Virus record (IMG/VR): IMGVR_UViG_3300024999_000135
Location: 1-54,971 of that record
Direction: 5' to 3' (one strand)
From: a virus
Length of the DNA: 54,971 nt
Shown piece by piece: positions 41,188 to 50,003 of this stretch (position 1 is the stretch's first letter; each line of letters starts with the position of its first letter). Made by a program: the position numbers and the translations under genes. The notes under the pieces were generated by a model. It ran no database searches, had not been told where the DNA came from, and saw only the letters and a program-made list of their open reading frames with translations.

Positions 41188-42405
41188 ATTAAAGTAAATA
41201 GAGTGGAAAAACATAGAATAAGAAATAAAAGTCCTGCATGGGAAATAATAGATGGTTTAAGTTTTAAATCAAAAAACTTATATAATTATGCTAATTATTA
41301 TGTAAGACAGGAATTTATAAATAATAAAAAATATATAGGCTATTATGATTTAAAAAAGATTTTAAAAACTCATAAACCTTATAAAGAATATGGTTCACAA
41401 ACTGCACAACAAACATTAGTAGTATTAAATCAAAATTGGCAATCATTTTTTGTAGCAATTAAAGATTGGAGTAATAATCCCACCAAATATTTAGGTAGAC
41501 CTAAATTGCCAAAATATAAAGATAAAGAAAAGGGTAGATTCCCAGTAATTATAACTAATATTCAATTTACAATTTTAGATGGATATATTAGATTTAGTTG
41601 GACACCATTAAAATCTCTTAATAAAATGTTTAAAACAAATATTAAACATAAACTGATGCAGATTAGATTCATTCCCAAGGGTGCTGATTATATTTTAGAA
41701 ATAGTCTATGAAATAAACATACCTGAAATAAATCAATATAACCAAAGAATTGCAGGGATTGATATAGGTGTTAATAATCTTGCAACAGTATCTAATAATA
41801 TAGGAGTGATGCCTTTTATAATTAATGGTAAACCACTTAAATCTATAAATCAATATTACAATAAAAAGAAAGCACAGATGCAATCAGATTTAAAGAAAAA
41901 TCATAATAAGAATTGGAGTAAGAGATTAGAAAAACTAACTTCAAAACGTACTAATAAAATTATTGATTATATGCATAAAACAAGTAAATACATAGTGAAT
42001 TGGTGTATTGAAAATAACATTGATTTATTAGTAGTAGGTTATAATAAGAAATGGAAACAAAGTAGTAAATTATCTGAAAGAGTAAATCAAAATTTTGTAC
42101 AAATACCTTATCAGATGTTTATTAATCAATTAAAATACAAATGTCAGAATATAGGAATAGAATTTGTTATATCTGAAGAAAGTTATACTTCTGGAACATC
42201 TTTTTTAGATAATGAGAAACCAATAAAGGAATATTATAATAAAAATAGACGTAAATATCGTGGTTTATTTATTAGCAATAAAAATATTAAAATTAATGCA
42301 GACTTAAATGGAGCATACCAAATTATTAAGAAAGTAGCACCAAATGTTTTTAACAATGGTGTAGAGGATGTATGTTTACATCCAGTTAGGGTTAATATAA
42401 TCTAA
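41188..42405 (+). CDS. tnpB: TnpB-family protein without zinc-finger cysteines (second solitary copy)
   Basis: About 406 aa, of the OrfB subfamily ending SGTSFLDNE ... NADLNGAYQIIKK ... LHPVRVNII. RuvC motifs are GIDIGVNN (Asp192), LLVVGYNKKWKQ in the RuvC-II place, and NADLNGAYQI (Asp). The usual CxxC finger is replaced by YTSGTSFLD, a known trait of this subfamily. No tnpA is present, and only 45 nt separate its stop from nrdJ, leaving little room for a downstream guide RNA. ATG 41167 precedes the RBS (GGAGG 41176-41180); ATT 41188 lies 7 nt after it, so an AUU start is likely. Confidence 0.82.
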   Translation: MKVNRVEKHRIRNKSPAWEIIDGLSFKSKNLYNYANYYVRQEFINNKKYIGYYDLKKILKTHKPYKEYGSQTAQQTLVVLNQNWQSFFVAIKDWSNNPTKYLGRPKLPKYKDKEKGRFPVIITNIQFTILDGYIRFSWTPLKSLNKMFKTNIKHKLMQIRFIPKGADYILEIVYEINIPEINQYNQRIAGIDIGVNNLATVSNNIGVMPFIINGKPLKSINQYYNKKKAQMQSDLKKNHNKNWSKRLEKLTSKRTNKIIDYMHKTSKYIVNWCIENNIDLLVVGYNKKWKQSSKLSERVNQNFVQIPYQMFINQLKYKCQNIGIEFVISEESYTSGTSFLDNEKPIKEYYNKNRRKYRGLFISNKNIKINADLNGAYQIIKKVAPNVFNNGVEDVCLHPVRVNII

Positions 42406-42450
42406 TAAATTAAACTGAAAAGTTTAAATAAATGGAGGGTTTTATTCAAA

Positions 42451-45400
42451 TTGAAAGTTGTTAAAAGAAATGGAACAATAGTTAGTTTTGATGAGAGTAG
42501 AATTATTAATGCAATAGAAAATGCTATGAGAGAAACAAAGATTGGATTAGACAATGAAATAAGTCAATTAATTGCTAAACAAATTAAAAATCAAAACATT
42601 GATGTAATTCAAGTAGAACAAATACAAGATATGGTTGAAGAATTACTTATGAATACTGACAGAAAAGACGTTGCAAAAACATATATATTATATAGAAATA
42701 ATAGAAATAAAACAAGAAATAATAAAAATAATGGATTATTATCTGAAGAATTTTTAAGTAAATATAAACATAGACCATCTCCTATGAATCAATTAGGTAG
42801 TTTTGTTTATTATAGAACTTATTCTAGATGGTTGCCAGAAGAACAAAGAAGAGAATATTGGTGGGAAACTGTAAAAAGAGCAGTTGAATATAATTGTAGT
42901 CTTGTACCAACATCAAGAGAAGAAGCAGAAAAATTATATGATAATATTTATAATTTACGTCAATTTTTAAGTGGTAGAACATTATATATAGGTGGAACAT
43001 TGGTATCAGAAAAATTTCCTACTTCTAATTATAATTGTTCATTTTCAGTAGTTGATAATTTTGAAGTATTTAAAGATGCTTTTTATCTTTTAATGATTGG
43101 TTCGGGATTTGGATTTCGTATTTTGAAAAGCGATGTTTTAAAATTGCCTAGAGTAAAATCGAATGTGGAAATTATACATAAAGAATATACATCAATATCA
43201 AAAGATAAACGAGAAGATAATACATCTATTCAATTTGTAAATAATAATATGATTAAAATTACAGTAGGAGATAGTAAAGGTGGATGGGTTCAGGCATTAG
43301 ATTATTATCTAAAAATTTTATGGGATAAAGATTTTACTGATATTGAAACAATTATATTTATTTATGATCATGTTAGACCAAAAGGAGAAAGATTAAAAAC
43401 ATTTGGTGGCACTGCTTCAGGATATGAGAGTCTAAAATCAATGTTTACTAAAGTAAGTAAAATAATTAAAAACGAAGGAATTAATCAAAATAAAGAAAGA
43501 ATTAAACTTAAACCAATTAATTGTTTGGACATATTAAATGCTATTGGTGAAAATGTTGTAATTGGTGGTGTACGGAGAACTAGCGAAATAGCATTAATTA
43601 ATTCAGATGACGAGGAATGTATTAAAGCAAAAAGCAATCTTTATAAACAAACAATCAATGGTAAATGGGAAATAGATACAGAAATGACACATAGACAAAT
43701 GAGTAATAATTCTATTTACTATAAAGAGAAACCTTCTAGAGAACAGATACATTGGCAAATTGAACAAATGAGATATTCTGGTGAACCAGCTTTTGTTAAT
43801 GAAATTGCAGGAAATAAACGTAGACCAAATTTTAATGGTGTTAACCCATGTGCGGAAATTTTACTTGATTCTAATGGATTATGCAATTTAACTACTGTGA
43901 ATGTTTTTGCATTTGTTGAAAATGGTAAATTGAATATTGAAGAACTTTTAAAAGCACAAAGATTATCAGCGAGATCAGGATATAGAATGACATGTGTAGA
44001 ATTAGAACTTCCAAAATGGGATACAGTACAACAAAGAGACAAACTTACTGGTTGTTCATTAACAGGTTGGCAAGATATGGTTAATGCAATATCAATGTCT
44101 AAAAATGAAGAAATTGAATTATTGAAAAAATTACGCCAAGTGGCTCATGAAGAAATTAATACATATTCACAAGAATTGGGATTAACAGAATCATTGTTAA
44201 TTACTACCTGTAAACCAGAAGGATGTTGGACTTTAGATCATATTAGAACATTGGATAATGGTTTACTTAGACTTGATGAAATTAATGAAAACATAGAGAT
44301 GGAAAATGGATTTAAAGAGATCGATGGATATACTAAAAATGGTTATAAAATAACTAAAACTTATTCAAATGATATTAAAGATATTTTAAAGATAAAATTA
44401 AAAAATGGCAGAGAATTAAAAATTACTAATTCACATCCTATGTCTGTTAATGGAGAATGGATTGAAGCACAAAACATTAAAATTGGAAATATTATTGATT
44501 ATAAATTAGGAGAATATAAAAATAATAAGCATTATGAATTAATAGATGTTACTGTTGATGAATTTAGAAGTGATATAAGAGACTACAAAACTCCAAAATA
44601 CATAAATGAAGATGTTTCATGGTTAATTGGAGCGTATATGGCAAATGGTTCATTTACAACAAATGATAGAATTAAATTTCATTGTCAACATCTTAATGTT
44701 CATGAAAAAGTACAAAGAATATGGTTAGAACAATTTGGTGTAGAAACTAATATAGTAAAATCAACAGATAGGGATTCTTACACTCAGGATTTTAGAAGTA
44801 CAAAAATTATAAAATGGTTGAATTTTAATTGTTTAGATAAAGAATATAATTATAAATTGGGGATAATACCAAAAGCAATAAGACAATCATCGGTAAATGA
44901 TATAATTAATTTTATTGTTGGATATGCAGATAATGATGGATGTTTTTATAATAATTCTTTTTGTATAGATAGTATAAATGAACCATTAATGAGACATATG
45001 CAAGAAGTAGGAGAAGCAGTAGGTATTTCTTTTGGAATTAGTATTAACTCAAAAAGAAAAAGTTTTGGAAGAAATCCAGTTTATAAAATACATTTATCAA
45101 GAAGTTTTTCTAATGAAGATGTTATAAATTATATTAATCAAATTTCAGTGAAGGCACAAGACAATCCTATTATAAAATCTCATAATATTCGTTCTACTAA
45201 TCCTTATAAAGTTGTAGAAATAAGTGAAATTAAACAACAAAAAACATATGATATTGAGATTGATACTGAACATTGGTATTATCAAGGTGGTTTAAAATCG
45301 CATAATACACTTAGTCAATTACCAGGAGTTACATCTGGTGTTCATTATTCTGAATCTGAATGGTTTGTTAGAAGAGTAAGAATCAATTCTCACGATCCTT

Positions 45401-45867
45401 TGGTAAAAGTATGTGAAGAATTAAATTATCCTATTTTTCCTGAAGTTGGTCAAACAATAGAAAACTGCACAACAAAAGTAATAGAATTTCCTATGAAATC
45501 ATCTGGTGGAAGAACTAAATATGATGTATCAGCAATTGAACAACTTGAAAATTATAAAATGTTTATGACTTATTATGTAGATCATAATGCTTCAATTACT
45601 GTTACTGTTCGTGATGAAGAATGGGAAGAAGTAAAAGAATGGGTATATAATAATTGGGATGATATTGTTGCCGTAAGTTTTTTATCCTTGTCAAATTCAT
45701 TCTACCAATTAATGCCATATGAAGCAATTACGGAAAAAGAATATAATAAAAGGGTAAAAAACATGAAACCATTTATACCATCATTAATTAGTAAATATGA
45801 AAAAACTGAAACTGAATTTGATATTGGCAATGAAGGATGTGAATCAGGAGTTTGTCCGATCCGCTAA
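42451..45867 (+). CDS. nrdJ: Class II (B12-dependent) ribonucleotide reductase with intein
   Basis: 1138 aa as read; 777 aa after removal of a 361-residue intein (592-952), near the 739 aa of the monomeric Lactobacillus enzyme. An N-terminal ATP-cone (1-90) is followed by the catalytic barrel with NYNCSFSV (C196) and NPCAEILLD (C467), the pair oxidised in each turnover. KPEG is directly before the intein and TLSQLPGVTSG directly after. The C-terminal GCESGVCPIR supplies the shuttle cysteines. It would reduce ribonucleoside triphosphates using adenosylcobalamin. TTG start with TGGAGGG upstream. dUTPase follows. The phage must rely on host B12. Confidence 0.93.
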   Translation: MKVVKRNGTIVSFDESRIINAIENAMRETKIGLDNEISQLIAKQIKNQNIDVIQVEQIQDMVEELLMNTDRKDVAKTYILYRNNRNKTRNNKNNGLLSEEFLSKYKHRPSPMNQLGSFVYYRTYSRWLPEEQRREYWWETVKRAVEYNCSLVPTSREEAEKLYDNIYNLRQFLSGRTLYIGGTLVSEKFPTSNYNCSFSVVDNFEVFKDAFYLLMIGSGFGFRILKSDVLKLPRVKSNVEIIHKEYTSISKDKREDNTSIQFVNNNMIKITVGDSKGGWVQALDYYLKILWDKDFTDIETIIFIYDHVRPKGERLKTFGGTASGYESLKSMFTKVSKIIKNEGINQNKERIKLKPINCLDILNAIGENVVIGGVRRTSEIALINSDDEECIKAKSNLYKQTINGKWEIDTEMTHRQMSNNSIYYKEKPSREQIHWQIEQMRYSGEPAFVNEIAGNKRRPNFNGVNPCAEILLDSNGLCNLTTVNVFAFVENGKLNIEELLKAQRLSARSGYRMTCVELELPKWDTVQQRDKLTGCSLTGWQDMVNAISMSKNEEIELLKKLRQVAHEEINTYSQELGLTESLLITTCKPEGCWTLDHIRTLDNGLLRLDEINENIEMENGFKEIDGYTKNGYKITKTYSNDIKDILKIKLKNGRELKITNSHPMSVNGEWIEAQNIKIGNIIDYKLGEYKNNKHYELIDVTVDEFRSDIRDYKTPKYINEDVSWLIGAYMANGSFTTNDRIKFHCQHLNVHEKVQRIWLEQFGVETNIVKSTDRDSYTQDFRSTKIIKWLNFNCLDKEYNYKLGIIPKAIRQSSVNDIINFIVGYADNDGCFYNNSFCIDSINEPLMRHMQEVGEAVGISFGISINSKRKSFGRNPVYKIHLSRSFSNEDVINYINQISVKAQDNPIIKSHNIRSTNPYKVVEISEIKQQKTYDIEIDTEHWYYQGGLKSHNTLSQLPGVTSGVHYSESEWFVRRVRINSHDPLVKVCEELNYPIFPEVGQTIENCTTKVIEFPMKSSGGRTKYDVSAIEQLENYKMFMTYYVDHNASITVTVRDEEWEEVKEWVYNNWDDIVAVSFLSLSNSFYQLMPYEAITEKEYNKRVKNMKPFIPSLISKYEKTETEFDIGNEGCESGVCPIR
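44224..45306 (+). mobile_element. LAGLIDADG intein inside nrdJ
   Basis: A 361-residue intein: first residue Cys (CWTLDHIRTLDNG), splicing block B NSHPMSVNGEW, last residues GGLKSHN, and Thr as +1 extein residue. The two homing-endonuclease motifs are LIGAYMANGSF and FIVGYADNDGCF, both keeping an acidic residue, so the endonuclease may be active. The insertion site KPEG/TLSQLPG is a very conserved part of the RNR active-site region, a typical intein site. Confidence 0.93.
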
Positions 45868-45908
45868 TAAGAAAAAATTATAAATTAAAAAGGAGATTAA
45901 ATATACAT

Positions 45909-46412
45909 ATGACAAACATAAACAACACAAACAAACAAATTAATTGTGTAATAGACGATCAAAATATCACTCTTCCCAAATACGAATCAATCTGTGCCTC
46001 CGGTATGGATTTAAGAGTATGGAAATATTCATTACCGGAAAATCTAAAAGAAACACATGATTTTATTGAGGAAGGTATTGATTTATATCCAGGTGATAGA
46101 ATTTTAATTAAAACAGGATTACATATCCAATTACCACCAAATACAGAAGCACAAATTAGACCACGTTCTGGTTTAGCATTAAAACATGGCATCTCAATTG
46201 TTAATTCTCCAGGCACAATTGACGAAGATTATGTTGGTGATGTAGGAGTTGTTCTTATTAATATGGGTACTGAACCATTCAATATTAAACAAGGTGATAG
46301 AATCGCTCAAATGGTATTTCAAGAAGTTAAAAAATATAATTTAAAAATTGTTGATAAATTATCTGAAACTATTCGTGGCAAAGATGGTTTTGGTTCTACT
46401 TTAGTAAAATAA
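45909..46412 (+). CDS. dut: dUTPase (deoxyuridine triphosphatase)
   Basis: 167 aa, with five motifs: SGMDLR (I), RPRSGLALKHG (II), GTIDEDYVGDVGVVLINMG (III), GDRIAQMVFQ (IV) and RGKDGFGST (V). It would hydrolyse dUTP to dUMP, keeping uracil out of phage DNA and feeding dTMP synthesis, next to the ribonucleotide reductase. The start is ATG 45909, behind AAAAGGAG; the upstream in-frame ATG (45852) lies inside the nrdJ end. Confidence 0.95.
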   Translation: MTNINNTNKQINCVIDDQNITLPKYESICASGMDLRVWKYSLPENLKETHDFIEEGIDLYPGDRILIKTGLHIQLPPNTEAQIRPRSGLALKHGISIVNSPGTIDEDYVGDVGVVLINMGTEPFNIKQGDRIAQMVFQEVKKYNLKIVDKLSETIRGKDGFGSTLVK

Positions 46413-46421
46413 ATAACTAAC

Positions 46422-46448
46422 TTAGCGGGGACTAAAAATCCCTGCTAA
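46422..46448 (+). terminator. Rho-independent-like terminator after dut
   Basis: TTAGCGGGGA (46422-46431) pairs with TCCCTGCTAA (46439-46448), one G-U pair, 7-nt loop. It is the most G+C-rich hairpin in this window and lies 10 nt after the dut stop; the T tract is weak. Confidence 0.75.
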
Positions 46449-46484
46449 ATATTAAATAAAAATAGAAAATAATGAAAAATGTCA

Positions 46485-46513
46485 TTGACAGAACAAAAAA
46501 ATAAATGTATAAT
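46485..46513 (+). promoter_or_regulatory. Sigma-A consensus promoter
   Basis: TTGACA (46485-46490), 17-nt spacer, TATAAT (46508-46513), 23 nt before ATG 46536. It follows the dut terminator and opens the next transcript. Confidence 0.8.
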
Positions 46514-46535
46514 AACTACATAGAAAGGACAACCA

Positions 46536-46769
46536 ATGGAAGAAAAAGAATTTAAATGTATTAAAGAAAAATGTTTTCTATATTTTTCTAGTGACAACTA
46601 CTATGAAGTTTGTCAATTAGTAAGTAAATATGTTCTACTAGATAAGTGTTATGGTATTAAAGAAATTCCTAATAAAAAAGAAGAAGTTGTTTGTAAAATT
46701 GCAAACTTAGTAAAAGAATTAAACTGTTTGAATGAATTAGAGGAATTAATTAGAAGTAACCAAAATTAA
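46536..46769 (+). CDS. Hypothetical Cys-containing protein (77 aa)
   Basis: Five cysteines scattered at CIKEKCF, CQLV, KCYG and NCLNE in a helical context (KIANLVKELN at the C-terminus). Own promoter; RBS GAAAGGA. Unknown. Confidence 0.55.
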   Translation: MEEKEFKCIKEKCFLYFSSDNYYEVCQLVSKYVLLDKCYGIKEIPNKKEEVVCKIANLVKELNCLNELEELIRSNQN

Positions 46770-46822
46770 ATTTAATAATATAATACAAATATAAAATATT
46801 AATATAAAAGGAGATTATAACT

Positions 46823-47200
46823 ATGAAATCATTATTTATTTGTGAAAAATGCGATGCTCAATTTCAAACTGAACAAGAGTGTATTGATCATGAAAAAGAT
46901 TGCAATCCAATGATTACATATATATGTGATAAATGTGGGAAAACAAAATCCTACAAACCAGATGAAAATATTCCTCCTATATGGCATTCTATTGATTTAG
47001 GTACGCCAAATTATGGAAGTTTATTAGAAAATCGAAATGTGAGATTTGAACTATGCGACAGGTGCTTATATGATTATATTAATTCGTTTAAATACAAAGA
47101 TAATATTTTAAATAGTAATGAAGAACAATGGGATGAAAGATATAAATTAAATATAGATATAACTGAAGAAATGTTTGAAGGATTGCAATTAGTTAAATAA
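46823..47200 (+). CDS. Zinc-finger protein with C2H2-like N-terminus (125 aa)
   Basis: FICEKCDAQFQTEQECIDHEKDC (residues 5-27) has the spacing of a C2H2 finger (CxxC...HxxxxC). Then YICDKCGKTKSY and LCDRCLYDYI make a second zinc ribbon. Possible DNA- or RNA-binding regulator. RBS AAAAGGAG. Confidence 0.65.
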   Translation: MKSLFICEKCDAQFQTEQECIDHEKDCNPMITYICDKCGKTKSYKPDENIPPIWHSIDLGTPNYGSLLENRNVRFELCDRCLYDYINSFKYKDNILNSNEEQWDERYKLNIDITEEMFEGLQLVK

Positions 47201-47238
47201 TTAATACAATATAAATATATTAAAAAAGGAGATTAAAT

Positions 47239-47994
47239 ATGCCTGAATCAACTGAAATAGTTGAAATAAACAATCCAACCAATCCTCATCACATTGCAAT
47301 TGAAAATCCAGATTCTACATGTTTTAATTGCCTACAATCATATCCACAATTACACACAATTCATATTCCACAACTTAATCATGGTAGTGAATTTAAACAT
47401 TTCTCATTTAAACTAAATTTATGCTCCAATTGCCTATCCCTAACAAATCCTAATTGGTGGAAACTGGAAATAATAAAATCATATTCAGAAGATAATATGA
47501 TGCAATTAAATTATAAATACGAAAAAGAAATATTAGAATTCATAAACCAAATGCCACTTTCTGGTCAAGAATTGTTTTATGCTAGATTTGGTCAAGGTGT
47601 ACGTTCCGATCTTATGCGTGGTCAAGATTGGATTGATTATTCACTAGGTATTCTACCACACGAAAAATGTAAAAAATACGGTTACTACTCACCTCAAGAA
47701 ATTCAAGCATATAAAGAAAGATTTCCTAAATGTGAACATCCTGTTAATAGAATTTGTAATAATGAATCAAAAAATACTTGGTGTTCATTTGGTGCTATTG
47801 GAGAATATAATCAAAAATACTATAAAAATGGAAAAGATGATAATTGTTATGAGTGTGAATATTTTCAAGAAAGAATAACTCCTATCAGAGATATTATGGA
47901 ATGTGAATGGAATGATTATGAAATATATTATAAAAGTAAAATAAATATGGATAAATATAAAGGGATGTTTGAGAGAGGAGAATTAAATGATTAA
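47239..47994 (+). CDS. Cysteine-rich hypothetical protein (251 aa)
   Basis: Not recognised. Cysteine groups: CFNCLQSY near 33, LCSNCLSL near 61, CEHPVNRICN near 172, and NCYECEYF near 203. Between them lies a helical domain with GQELFYARFGQGVRSDLM. No membrane segment. RBS AAAAAGGAG. It overlaps the next gene by 8 nt, implying coupling. Confidence 0.65.
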   Translation: MPESTEIVEINNPTNPHHIAIENPDSTCFNCLQSYPQLHTIHIPQLNHGSEFKHFSFKLNLCSNCLSLTNPNWWKLEIIKSYSEDNMMQLNYKYEKEILEFINQMPLSGQELFYARFGQGVRSDLMRGQDWIDYSLGILPHEKCKKYGYYSPQEIQAYKERFPKCEHPVNRICNNESKNTWCSFGAIGEYNQKYYKNGKDDNCYECEYFQERITPIRDIMECEWNDYEIYYKSKINMDKYKGMFERGELND

Positions 47995-48493
47995 CAAAAT
48001 AAAGCAATACATTAACAATATAAAAATAAAATCATATCGTATATTCTATAATATTCAATATTTCCTAGAACTAAGAAAATATAAAAGACTTTATTCAGAT
48101 TATGCTGATGATGAATATAATAATGGTCATCTAAAATTTATTTGGGGAATCACTTCATGGGATGATTTAACTGGAAAAGATTCTAATTTATTCACAATGA
48201 ATGATATTGATATAATTTATAATAGAAAATCTAAATTATACATGTTAGGTATTGAAACTGCTTGGATATTTGATGGAAATGCAGAAGAAATAAAGAAGGG
48301 CGAATGTAGATATTTAAGACAATTATTAGATGCTTTTACTAAATTTATGGACGATAATGGATATTTAAAAGATTATGGTACTTGTCTTTATATGCGTAGA
48401 CCGCGTTTAAATGATTCAGCTGAATCAATAGGTGAATTATATTTTAATTTTAAGGTATTTGTTGAAGGATACTGTAATATTTGTGGTTGTTAA
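47987..48493 (+). CDS. Hypothetical protein (168 aa)
   Basis: RBS GAGAGGAG inside the previous gene's end. A basic N-terminal helix (about 1-35), then IWGITSWDDLTGKDSNLF and LGIETAWIFDGN. It ends CNICGC. The later part looks globular, of unknown family. Confidence 0.6.
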   Translation: MINKIKQYINNIKIKSYRIFYNIQYFLELRKYKRLYSDYADDEYNNGHLKFIWGITSWDDLTGKDSNLFTMNDIDIIYNRKSKLYMLGIETAWIFDGNAEEIKKGECRYLRQLLDAFTKFMDDNGYLKDYGTCLYMRRPRLNDSAESIGELYFNFKVFVEGYCNICGC

Positions 48494-48539
48494 TTAAAAA
48501 AACAAATAATTATTAAAAGAAATCATAAAATCACCAATT

Positions 48540-48569
48540 CATAAACCCTTGATTTTATTGACTTTCTAG
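48540..48569. repeat. Degenerate CAAACCC-family element (right arm lost)
   Basis: ATAAACCCTTGATTTTATTG matches the left arm and loop of the 8715 copy, but the right arm is changed (ACTTTCT in place of GGTTTGT). A TTTTGTCATGATTTAAGG sequence at about 48596-48613 resembles the 16-mer element in its palindromic core. Confidence 0.5.
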
Positions 48570-48627
48570 CACTTAATATTGTTCCAAAGAGAAATTTTGT
48601 CATGATTTAAGGAGGGAATTTATTATT

Positions 48628-48837
48628 ATGAAAATTTTTAAATGTAGTAAATGTGAGTATTTTGAAAAGGCAGATTGGTCAAATGGTGATTTAGAACAAA
48701 AAATATTTGGTGTGTATGGTCATTGTATGGATATTATGAATCCAGATTTTAATTTATTTGCACAAACATTTGGAAGAGGCATACCTAAATCACAGGTAAT
48801 ACTTAGTCCTAAATGGTGTAGATTAAGAAATAAGTAA
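48628..48837 (+). CDS. Small zinc-type protein (69 aa)
   Basis: KCSKCEYFEKA at the start and HCMD and WCRLRN later make four cysteines for zinc. Family not recognised. RBS AAGGAGGG. First gene after a degenerate regulatory element. Confidence 0.6.
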   Translation: MKIFKCSKCEYFEKADWSNGDLEQKIFGVYGHCMDIMNPDFNLFAQTFGRGIPKSQVILSPKWCRLRNK

Positions 48838-48853
48838 ATTAAAGGAGAATAAA

Positions 48854-49945
48854 ATGAATCTGATTAAAGACATTCACATATCAAAAAGTTTTTATTGGTT
48901 AGGTAGTAGTCTTGAAAAATGTTTTGATTGTAAATATTGCAGAGCAAAACCTAAGCAACCATGTAGTTATGATGTATTACCATCAAAAATAAATAAAAAT
49001 TTTATTAATTTACCTGTAGTTATTAATCTATTCTATGGCGATCCTTTACTTCAAATTGAAAACACAAAAAGATATTTAGAGTTGCTTGAGCAAGTAAATC
49101 ATAAAGCACCTGCAATAATAATTACTAAAGGAAATTTACATCAATTAGGAGAATTAAATTATAATTTAGACATACATATTGCATTAAGTACAATAGGAAA
49201 AAATAGTTGGGTAGATAATATAGGACATAATAATTTCATAAATAATTTAAAGTATATTGAAAGCAATAAAAACAGTAAAATAAAATTTTCATGTGAATTT
49301 AGACCAATTATGTATCAAATAAATGATGATAAAGAAACAATAGATAATGTGTTTAAATTATGTTCAGAATACAATTTACCTATAGGGTATAGTGGTTTGC
49401 AAGGCTCACCTGATTTAGTTGAATACTGGAAAGAGAATAATATAGATTTAAAACCTTTTCCCAATTATGATTTTAGTATTAAAAAACCAATATCTTATGA
49501 ATGTGAACAAATAATTAAAGAAACATCTAGTAAATATAATGTACCAATATTTAAGAAAACATCTTGTTTAATTAGTTATAGTCATAATTTAGAACGAGAT
49601 TATAATGCACACTACTATAGACCAAATGAAATGAATTGTACTGAGTGCTTAATGAAAAATAAATGTACGGAATATAAAAATAAACAACATACAAATAAAG
49701 AATTATTAAAACATATTATACCATTTGATTTTCAAATTGAATTTAAAACTAAACATAAATGTTTACTACATAATTCATGTCCACATCCTCATTCTGATTG
49801 CACAAATATTAATGGTAATTTAATTATCATAGATAAGAAAATAACTACTGCTGATGTTAGAGTTATAAAATGGTTAACTGGATATACAGTTGTAGCACCA
49901 TTTGTAGAATCAAGTTATTTAAGTGTTGAATGGGATGAGAGGTAA
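48854..49945 (+). CDS. Radical-SAM-like protein with unusual cysteine spacing
   Basis: 363 aa. The first 130 residues fit a radical SAM barrel: cluster-type cysteines KCFDCKYC (C23, C26, C29), then VVINLFYGDPLLQ (the usual GGEP-like motif) and IIITKGNLHQL, LDIHIALSTIG strands. The cysteines are spaced CX2CX2C rather than the standard CX3CX2C. A C-terminal region with MNCTECLMKNKC and HKCLLHNSCPHPHSDC could bind further metal clusters. No partner is apparent. It may modify nucleic acid or peptide, but the substrate is unknown. RBS AAAGGAG, 8 nt. Confidence 0.6.
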   Translation: MNLIKDIHISKSFYWLGSSLEKCFDCKYCRAKPKQPCSYDVLPSKINKNFINLPVVINLFYGDPLLQIENTKRYLELLEQVNHKAPAIIITKGNLHQLGELNYNLDIHIALSTIGKNSWVDNIGHNNFINNLKYIESNKNSKIKFSCEFRPIMYQINDDKETIDNVFKLCSEYNLPIGYSGLQGSPDLVEYWKENNIDLKPFPNYDFSIKKPISYECEQIIKETSSKYNVPIFKKTSCLISYSHNLERDYNAHYYRPNEMNCTECLMKNKCTEYKNKQHTNKELLKHIIPFDFQIEFKTKHKCLLHNSCPHPHSDCTNINGNLIIIDKKITTADVRVIKWLTGYTVVAPFVESSYLSVEWDER

Positions 49946-50003
49946 AATAAAATTTAAGATTTATTATGTATAAGAAATACTAATATAAAAGGAGGTTATA
50001 ATT

